Assembly: GCA_016199605.1 (NCBI GenBank) | Contig: JACQGJ010000592.1 | Span: 1 to 5,758, forward strand | Source: Armatimonadota bacterium | GTDB lineage: Bacteria > Armatimonadota > Abditibacteriia > CG2-30-59-28 | Length of the DNA: 5,758 bases | Direction: 5' to 3' | Part shown: positions 1 to 4,837 of the stretch, piece by piece | Numbering within the stretch: the first letter of the stretch is position 1 | How the letters are laid out: the number at the start of each line of letters is the position of its first letter | Position numbers and translations under genes: made by a program | Notes under the pieces: model-generated | Told to the model about the DNA's origin: nothing | Seen by the model: the letters and a program-made list of their open reading frames with translations, nothing else | The model's database searches: none

Positions 1-92
1 ACGGGTAGGGAACGGTCGCCGTGCCGTTCCTGTCACGGTAGGAACGAAACGTATCGCCCGGCAGGAACGGCACGGCGACCGTTCCCTACCGT
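1..92. repeat. Long inverted repeat (29-bp perfect arms), dispersed-repeat type
   Basis: Bases 4-32 are the exact reverse complement of 62-90; the pairing extends to bases 1 and 92 if one G is bulged out. The unpaired centre is 33-61 and itself contains a partial GGTAGGAACG motif resembling the arms. Each arm is a quasi-palindrome (AACGG...CCGTT), so alternative foldings are possible. The arm box AACGGTCGCCGTGCCGTT recurs at 1129-1146 with one change. No open reading frame, target duplication or transposase accompanies it. It resembles the dispersed intergenic palindromes common in large-genome bacteria. It could end transcription of a gene lying left of the window, but no T-tract follows, so that role is only inferred. 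The left edge may extend beyond base 1. Confidence 0.9.
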
Positions 93-155
93 GCAAACCT
101 CACATTGGATAATGCACACTCCCCCAACGGCCTTCCTCGCATATCACCGTGACCG

Positions 156-164
156 TGTTATACT
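156..164 (+). promoter_or_regulatory. Possible extended -10 promoter for the M48 protease
   Basis: TGTTATACT matches the extended -10 pattern TGnTATAAT with one mismatch. No good -35 lies 16-18 bases upstream, which is tolerated by extended -10 promoters. Transcription would begin near base 171 and give a leader of about 160 bases before the ATG at 330. The stretch 93-329 otherwise holds no convincing gene and I see no recognisable riboswitch in it. Assignment is by eye only. Confidence 0.35.
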
Positions 165-329
165 CTGTGTGCCGGAGGTTTGACAAGAGATTTTTTCAGC
201 ACCTCGTAGCGGAGAGTGAAGCGCGAGGAACGGTGGAGACCCGTGCGAGACGTACTTTGTGCAACCTGCCGGGGTTCAGGTCGTCTCAGGGGTCAGTCTG
301 GAATGTAAGAGTTGAGAGGAGCGATTCAG

Positions 330-1130
330 ATGAGAAAGAGCTTAATTGCGACGTGGATTCTCGGGCTCGTGATCGCGGCGAGCATGACTTGTCATGCGGG
401 GTTGTTCAGCGTGAGCGTGAGTGAGCAGAAGAAAGTTGGCGCTCAGGCGGCGCAAGAGATCGAGAGGAAAAGCGTGATCCTGGGACGAGACTTACAGGCG
501 CCTAAGAACATCGGGGGAAGGTCGGTTGATGAGATCGTCTCGGAAATCGGCACCAATCTCGTTTCACTACTGGGGCCGAACCCCTGGAGTTTCAGCTTCA
601 AAGTCATCCAGAACAAGGAAGTCAACGCCTTCGCGCTACCTGGCGGCCCCATTTACGTCTACACGGGACTGCTCAAGGCCCTCAAGCTCGAGTCGGACAG
701 CCCGAGAGAAGCGGTCAACATGCTGGCCGGAGTCCTCGGTCACGAGATCGTTCACGTCACCGGGCAACACTGGGCTCAGCAATACAAGAAGGACCAGGAG
801 CGGGGCCTTGGACTGGCGATCATCCTGGGAGCAGCGGGGGCGAACAAATCGACCCAGCAAGTCGCAGGCATCCTCAACTTTGCTCAGTCGCAGAAGTACT
901 CTCGGAAAGACGAGTACCGTTCCGACGATGGGGGCATCAAGCTGCTCAACGACGGGCGCAGGTTTGGGTACGACCCGCAAGGAGTGGTCGACATGCTGCG
1001 AGTTCTGGACAAGATAAGCCAGGACACTCCCAAATCCATGGTTTGGCTCAGCGATCATCCCTCCACGGTAGACCGCATCAAACGCGCCGAGAAGAAAGTG
1101 TCCGACTTGAAAGCACTACCGTTGAAGTGA
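330..1130 (+). CDS. Exported M48-family zinc metalloprotease
   Basis: This 266-residue protein is a Zn-dependent endopeptidase of peptidase family M48 (LoiP/BepA-like soluble branch), which degrades misfolded or misassembled exported proteins. I chose ATG 330 because GAGAGGA (314-320) sits 9 bases upstream; an in-frame TTG at 312 would lie on that ribosome-binding site. Residues 1-23 form a signal peptide (basic MRK, hydrophobic SLIATWILGLVIAASM, cleavage after CHA). Downstream are the family block NAFALPGGPIYVYTGLL (99-115), the catalytic HEIVH (138-142, zinc ligands H138 and H142, catalytic E139), and EYRSD (195-199), the ExxxD that supplies the third zinc ligand E195. DHPSTVDRI (242-250) is the typical C-terminal motif. 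No multi-spanning membrane region is seen, so it is not HtpX. C21 does not sit in a good lipobox, so I favour a soluble periplasmic protein over a lipoprotein. It appears monocistronic: a repeat hairpin follows and the next gene remnant is convergent. The exact substrate is unknown. Confidence 0.93.
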   Translation: MRKSLIATWILGLVIAASMTCHAGLFSVSVSEQKKVGAQAAQEIERKSVILGRDLQAPKNIGGRSVDEIVSEIGTNLVSLLGPNPWSFSFKVIQNKEVNAFALPGGPIYVYTGLLKALKLESDSPREAVNMLAGVLGHEIVHVTGQHWAQQYKKDQERGLGLAIILGAAGANKSTQQVAGILNFAQSQKYSRKDEYRSDDGGIKLLNDGRRFGYDPQGVVDMLRVLDKISQDTPKSMVWLSDHPSTVDRIKRAEKKVSDLKALPLK

Positions 1131-1188
1131 ACGGTCGTCGTGCCGTTCTCACTCGATAGGGAACGCCACTGCGAGCGTTCCCTATCGA
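1129..1188. repeat. Composite repeat: box A plus 14-bp hairpin, related to the repeat at 1-92
   Basis: Bases 1129-1146 (AACGGTCGTCGTGCCGTT) match bases 11-28 with one substitution. They are followed by TCAC and then a palindrome with arms 1153-1166 and 1175-1188 (14 perfect pairs, 8-base loop 1167-1174) built on the same TAGGGAACG motif. The left copy has the same order: box, then GTCAC, then GGTAGGAACG. The two copies lie in the same orientation and flank the M48 protease gene. The first bases of the element are the last two bases of that gene's TGA stop codon. The right edge abuts the point where recognisable methylase homology ends. Confidence 0.85.
1153..1188. terminator. Candidate bidirectional stem-loop terminator between convergent genes
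   Basis: The 14-bp stem with 8-base loop begins 22 bases after the M48 stop codon and lies between convergent reading frames. It has no T-run on either side, so it does not meet the standard criteria for an intrinsic terminator. The role is inferred from position and stability only. Confidence 0.3.
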
Positions 1189-1189
1189 C

Positions 1190-2002
1190 TTCTGCAAGGT
1201 AACCCTTCAAAGCCTCCCGGCACATGAACTTAACGACAGGACGCGGAGTGTAGTAGCTGCCAGTTTCGTGTCTTCCCGTGACCAACCTCTCAAAGATCGA
1301 GCCCAGCAATTCGGGATCGAGAGCGACCTGCAAATCGAGCAAAGTGCTTTCTTCGACCGTGAAGTTGTAGCGAGCGAAGAGATCGCGCAGGATGCTCGTG
1401 AAGACAGAGTTGGGGAGTTGGCGAAAACGTACAGCGCCTTCCACACGCTCATCCAGACGCCCGCGCCCAAACAGTCCTCCGTTGAGGAAGGGCGCTTCCG
1501 TGCCCACATCGGGGTCAGCGGGAAAGTGCTTGCGCCGCTCTTCCTCCGGGTTGCACAACACGCTGAAGAAAAGGAACGAGAGATAGTCGTGTGATACATA
1601 CCGCGCAGCGCCTTGCCGTCCTTCACCTTGGGCGGCTGCTGGGCCCGGTCGAGCAAGGTGAGCAGGTAATTCCGATCTGCCTCTTTTCCCAGCCATCCCT
1701 TCTTCTGGAGGAACCAGCAGAACATCAGCCGGTTGAACAGGAGTTGGGTGAACTGGTGCGCCGCTTCGTCGTCGGCGTTCAGAGTCTTCTTAACCGCTGG
1801 CTTCACATCTTCATGGAAGCGGCGGTCGTAGTCGTCGAAGAAAACTTTGTTGACTTTCTCTACGTCGAAAGCAACTCGCTGCCGTCCCCAAATTGCTTGC
1901 GGCGATTGTTCGCCGGGGGAGAGACGGAGTTTTGTCTTTGCCGGGTCGTCGGCGGGGACGCGCACGGGGCTGACGAATGCGTGTTCGCTGTAATCCTTTG
2001 TG
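1190..2002 (-). pseudogene. Relic of Eco57I-like restriction-modification DNA methylase (frameshifted, truncated at both ends)
   Basis: Reading leftwards from about 2000, one frame encodes the family's pre-methylase region: VEKVNKVFFDDYDRRF, then QFTQLLFNRLMFCWFLQKKG and WLGKEADRNYLLTLL. Near 1590-1605 the coding sense jumps to another frame, which continues with HDYLSFLFFSVLCNPEEE, FLNGGLF, LDPELLGSIFERLVTG and GSYYTPRPVVKFMCREALKGYL. This order is characteristic of large Eco57I-type (type IIG-like) enzymes, normally around 1,000 residues or more. The GSYYTPR...MCREAL segment sits just before the S-adenosylmethionine-binding core. Here homology stops at KGYL (base 1196), so the NPPY catalytic motif and the specificity domain are absent. 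No start codon with a ribosome-binding site is found, and an in-frame TGA lies at 2059-2061. The right boundary is approximate. The gene is almost certainly inactive. The remaining fragment is still easily recognised, suggesting fairly recent decay of a horizontally acquired defence gene. Confidence 0.85.
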
Positions 2003-2009
2003 AAGGCAA

Positions 2010-2063
2010 AAGGCGCAGACCAATTCTCTGCGACTGACTTTCTGCACGACGCACCTCCTCAGC
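2010..2063 (+). pseudogene. 54-bp gene shard homologous to the F5/8C-like exported gene at 4838
   Basis: Bases 2010-2063 align without gaps to 5246-5299, with 48 of 54 positions identical (differences at 2022, 2027, 2033, 2044, 2049 and 2057). In the frame of the right-hand gene the shard reads KAQTNSLRLTFCTTHLLS against KAQTDSLRLTFYTPHLLS there, with three of the six changes at third codon positions. To the left, weaker similarity may continue to about 1999 with a 2-base gap and an in-frame stop at 2001-2003. To the right it is lost after 2063. I read it as a broken remnant of a paralogous gene, lying antisense to the methylase relic and overlapping the stop codon of the small membrane protein gene. 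Confidence 0.7.
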
Positions 2064-2325
2064 GCCGCCGCCTCTTCGCAAGGGTGACTCCGACAACTGC
2101 TCCTGCGATGCCTAAGATGAGGGATACACATTCCATATAAGGGCTGGGGGTCAACGGGAAGCCTGGGTCTGGGTATGTGATCCCGAACGTTGCGTGAGGA
2201 AGAACAAGGTGGAGTAAAAGCCACGTTACGGTCCACCATGGGACCACCAATAAGCAACAGCCGTTCAATCCACCGAGGATTTGGGAATGCGGAGTACAAC
2301 GGGCTGCCTGTTCTCTTGTCTGCAT
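2059..2325 (-). CDS. Small two-helix membrane protein, unknown function
   Basis: I do not recognise the family. From ATG 2325 the product has 88 residues. A first hydrophobic helix lies at about 23-43 (LLVVPWWTVTWLLLHLVLP), followed by a 20-odd residue linker rich in Pro and aromatics (GITYPDPGFPLTPSPY), a second helix at about 66-83 (VSLILGIAGAVVGVTLA), and a terminal KRRRR. The arginine tail places the C-terminus in the cytoplasm by the positive-inside rule. The TPSP-helix-RRRR end faintly resembles PEP-CTERM sorting tails but lacks the PEP motif. The start lies 14 bases after the stop of the upstream 771-residue gene, so the two are probably co-transcribed, although the ribosome-binding site is poor. 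The first 20 residues look less protein-like than the rest; the true start may be further in, or the N-terminus may be frameshifted. Coding status is moderately supported. Confidence 0.5.
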   Translation of the reverse strand: MQTREQAARCTPHSQILGGLNGCCLLVVPWWTVTWLLLHLVLPHATFGITYPDPGFPLTPSPYMECVSLILGIAGAVVGVTLAKRRRR

Positions 2326-2339
2326 CGCGTTCGGGCCGC

Positions 2340-4655
2340 TTACCTGTTTTCTCCGGAACCGCGCCCTACCCACACCACGTCACCATCATCTTTCGACCCA
2401 TGTTCCCGCGGCAGCGGTTTCCCTCCGTCATCGTCGAAGTCGGGTCCAGCGCTGTAGAGAAGGAATCCCTCGCCCTCGCGGCGATAGAACAGTGGACCGT
2501 CATGAAAGGGATCCGCAGGGATTGCGGCCAGGATTGCGGGAGACAGCGCATCCAGTGAGCTCGGATACTCGTTGTGCTCCCGCCGGTAGGCCTGCAACGC
2601 CAGTGCTGTGAGAGCCAACCGACGGCGCGCCCGGCTTTCCGCCACCTTCGTCAGGACTCGATGGTAGGACGGTGTCAAAACGGCGACCAGTGGGTCGCGA
2701 GGGACGACAATTTCCTTTCGTTGATAGAAGGGCTTGTCCGTCTGTAGGAGGAGCTCATCGAAGTAGGCTTCCAGTGTAGCGGCAGTCTTGGGAAACAAAG
2801 GTCCTGCCCCCTTGAATTCCTTTGCCCACCCCTTGGCTTCGTCTGGATTTATCATGAACCGGTCAAGAGCCCGCCTGGTGAAAGTGCGCTCTCCTTTCAG
2901 AGTCTCGCTTACCGGGAGCTCCGTTCTGTCCAGGTCCGCAAGGCGAAGGGCTGCCTGCCTGGCGTCGTTTGCGGTCAATTGCGGGATGATCGGCTCCAGG
3001 GCATTGATGGAGATGTCTTCCATGGCTTGGGAGACCAACCGATGCAAGGCGCCTCCACCGATCGGGATGTCATGGGCAAAACGGAGTCCGTCAATGGCAG
3101 CCTCTGCCGCTGGTCCAGGGCTTCCTTGTTGCGCAAGCACTCGCGCTTCCACGGCCAGCAAACGGGTCAGATCTCGGAACAACGACAACTCCGGGAAAAG
3201 TTGGGCCGGGCCTTCTACGGGTCGCGATTGATAGGGCCGGTTGAACCCCTCGCGCAGCAACCGCAAGGCGCCCTGGTTCCTCTCGACGACGGCCAACTGT
3301 TCTGCCTCGTCCGCAGCTTTACCGTAAGCGGCTACCGCGCCGCCGTTGGCTTTGAGAAGCTCCCCTGCCGCAACGTACGCATCGAAAGCGTTTTCGGCAG
3401 GCTTGGGTTCGGGTTGTAGCTTGAGGTCGAGAGGTTTAGCCAGCAACTCGCGCGCCTCCGCTGTTGTATGCCACTTGACGTGGCCGTCAACATAGGCCAG
3501 GGCGACTCCTCCCAAATGTCTTCCCTGCGCGGGGAGGCTTTTACCGTCATCGTGTGGGTTCGCGCCCCCCGCATCACTTTCAAAGAACAAAACTGTCTCG
3601 GCAGGTCGAGGCGCCGACTCCATTTTGACTTTGGATAGGCCGCCTCGCATCGCGTAGCCGAACTTCAGATTTGCGGCAGGGCAGCAAAAGATCCTTTCGT
3701 TTTTCAGGTATGGGATCAGCTCCTTGACCCACTTCTCGGCCGGGGGGAAGAGGCCTTCCCAATCCTGAATATACATCGCCGCCGCCAGCGATATCTGCTT
3801 CAAATTCGACACGCAAGTTTCGAGCTGTTTCTGCTGCTGTACGCTCTTCATGATTTCTCGACCCGATGCAGAGGACAGCTCCACTGTTTTCAAAAGGTCA
3901 ATGCGCCAACCCCCCTCCTCTTGACGCAGGACGATTCGTTGGTCTTTCACGAAACGTTTCCGCACTGATACTGTTGCCCGGTCGCCCTCAATCTTGGGCT
4001 TGCCGGTCTCAAACTTCGTTCCGGGAGTAGCATACACGAGCCAAAGCCTGTGAAGCAACCTTCCCCATTCCTTGACATCGTTGTCATCAATGCCTTGTTC
4101 CAAGCCGAAGCCGCTCAGCGTCTTCTTGGACCAGAAGGGCAGGGCCCCTCTAAGGTCGATGTCACCGGGAAGCTGGGCCAATCGCCTCAAAGTAGCCACC
4201 GGGCCCTGCTCTGGGTGAAGAGGAGGCTCTTGCCGGGACGGTCGGGAACCATCGAAATCAATCTTCCACTGATTCCCCGCTTTCCGCAGCGCAAACTGGA
4301 GGCCCAGGTCAATCTCCCGACGAACCGGCACGATCGCCTCATCGCCCTTCACCTCGGGCTGACCAAATGTGGATTTCACCTCTGGCTCCCGCGATAAAAT
4401 CAGTGACATTTCCTCAAGGAAGGCGATTGTCTCCAGCGTGAACGGCAAGGGGAGATTCTCGGGCAAACCGTCCACGAGGCACCTTCCCATCTCCTCGTAG
4501 TTCGCGTTGCGCGAAGCTTCAAGGAACCCTGTCAGGACTTCCTCAGGGATTGTGAATTCCGGCGGTTGGGACCAGACGGGCACTGCAAAGGTCCACCCGA
4601 AGAGTAGGACAGCTATACTTCGGAAGGAAAGTATGGTCTTCGTGATTTCCAGCAT
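2340..4655 (-). CDS. Exported multidomain protein: two NTF2-like repeats, H-X9-DG pseudopilin-like domain, GspG-like tail
   Basis: The gene encodes 771 residues from ATG 4655, chosen because a perfect AAGGAGG lies 8 bases upstream; in-frame ATG 4673 and TTG 4679 would overlap or precede that site. Residues 1-30 form a signal peptide (SIAVLLFGWTFAVPVWS). Residues about 40-134 and 155-254 look like diverged tandem copies of an NTF2-like (DUF4878-type) domain: GQPEVKGDEAIVPVR...WKIDF against GKPKIEGDRATVSVR...WRIDL. Residues about 278-398 resemble the body of PVC pseudopilins: CVSNLKQISLAAAMYIQDW, FCCPA, PAETVLFFESD, and H380 followed by nine residues then D390-G391, the H-X9-DG motif. Residues 415-670 are mostly helical and unrecognised. 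Residues 680-765 are a second pseudopilin-like module (YRREHNEYPSSLDALSP, IPADPF, GFLLYSAGPDFDDDGG) ending DGDVVWV. No GFTLxE prepilin cleavage site is present, so it is not itself a pilin. The function is unknown; a secreted or periplasmic protein is inferred. It has its own promoter and is divergent from the gene at 4838. Confidence 0.9.
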   Translation of the reverse strand: MLEITKTILSFRSIAVLLFGWTFAVPVWSQPPEFTIPEEVLTGFLEASRNANYEEMGRCLVDGLPENLPLPFTLETIAFLEEMSLILSREPEVKSTFGQPEVKGDEAIVPVRREIDLGLQFALRKAGNQWKIDFDGSRPSRQEPPLHPEQGPVATLRRLAQLPGDIDLRGALPFWSKKTLSGFGLEQGIDDNDVKEWGRLLHRLWLVYATPGTKFETGKPKIEGDRATVSVRKRFVKDQRIVLRQEEGGWRIDLLKTVELSSASGREIMKSVQQQKQLETCVSNLKQISLAAAMYIQDWEGLFPPAEKWVKELIPYLKNERIFCCPAANLKFGYAMRGGLSKVKMESAPRPAETVLFFESDAGGANPHDDGKSLPAQGRHLGGVALAYVDGHVKWHTTAEARELLAKPLDLKLQPEPKPAENAFDAYVAAGELLKANGGAVAAYGKAADEAEQLAVVERNQGALRLLREGFNRPYQSRPVEGPAQLFPELSLFRDLTRLLAVEARVLAQQGSPGPAAEAAIDGLRFAHDIPIGGGALHRLVSQAMEDISINALEPIIPQLTANDARQAALRLADLDRTELPVSETLKGERTFTRRALDRFMINPDEAKGWAKEFKGAGPLFPKTAATLEAYFDELLLQTDKPFYQRKEIVVPRDPLVAVLTPSYHRVLTKVAESRARRRLALTALALQAYRREHNEYPSSLDALSPAILAAIPADPFHDGPLFYRREGEGFLLYSAGPDFDDDGGKPLPREHGSKDDGDVVWVGRGSGENR

Positions 4656-4700
4656 ATCCCTTGCCTCCTTCATCCACAAATTGCTTTGGGATTTGGAGAT

Positions 4701-4729
4701 ATTGTAAGACGCATCGGGAAACGTCGCAA
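4701..4729 (-). promoter_or_regulatory. Sigma70-type promoter for the 771-residue protein gene
   Basis: On the minus strand TTGCGA (4729-4724) and TACAAT (4706-4701) are separated by 17 bases. The predicted start of transcription is near 4694, giving a leader of about 39 bases that contains the AAGGAGG ribosome-binding site. The match was judged by eye. Confidence 0.6.
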
Positions 4730-4731
4730 CA

Positions 4732-4750
4732 ACTGAATTGCCACTGAATT
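4732..4750. repeat. Tandem 8-bp direct repeat ACTGAATT, 11-bp period, between divergent promoters
   Basis: ACTGAATT occurs at 4732-4739 and 4743-4750, with starts 11 bases apart, about one helical turn. It lies immediately upstream of the minus-strand -35 (roughly -38 to -56) and about -57 to -75 from the plus-strand start. Such placement fits a binding site for an activator or a shared regulator, but the repeat is short and chance occurrence is possible. Confidence 0.4.
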
Positions 4751-4770
4751 ACCACGCGCGCCAAAAACAA

Positions 4771-4800
4771 TTGACCGCCGCCCGTCTTCACAACTATAAT
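4771..4800 (+). promoter_or_regulatory. Sigma70-type promoter for the F5/8C-like exported gene
   Basis: TTGACC (4771-4776) and a perfect TATAAT (4795-4800) are separated by 18 bases. Predicted transcription starts near 4807, about 30 bases before the ATG at 4838, and the leader carries AGGAG at 4824-4828. This is the strongest promoter-like match in the window. Confidence 0.7.
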
Positions 4801-4837
4801 CCGCCCGTCTATGTCCTGACGTTAGGAGAGCGTTACT

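Noticed and set aside
180..209. TTGACA at 180-185 as a -35 box
   Set aside because: The hexamer is perfect, but the 16-18 bases downstream lead to CTCGTA/TCGTAG, not a usable -10.
312..329. TTG start six codons upstream for the M48 protease
   Set aside because: It would place the GAGAGGA ribosome-binding site inside the coding region; ATG 330 has ideal spacing and begins a normal signal peptide.
149..424. 91-residue plus-strand frame before and into the M48 gene
   Set aside because: It overlaps the well-supported signal peptide coding region in another frame, has no recognisable domain, and has an arginine-rich composition typical of a shadow frame.
1..1188. CRISPR-like array or insertion-sequence ends
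   Set aside because: Only two diverged copies about 1.1 kb apart, no regular spacers, no transposase and no target duplication; they fit dispersed palindromic repeats better.
1591..2037. 148-residue plus-strand frame
   Set aside because: It is the antisense of the methylase relic; recognisable family motifs are on the minus strand only.
1190..2060. Active restriction-modification or BREX-type defence gene
   Set aside because: The frame is broken and the catalytic methylase motifs are missing, so this is a relic.
2190..3419. Several plus-strand frames of 120-150 residues
   Set aside because: They lie antisense to the 771-residue gene or the small membrane protein, lack ribosome-binding sites and show no domain signatures.
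4656..4679. Earlier starts (TTG 4679 or ATG 4673) for the 771-residue protein
   Set aside because: The AAGGAGG lies at codons 4-6 of those versions and is correctly spaced for ATG 4655, which also gives a cleaner signal peptide.
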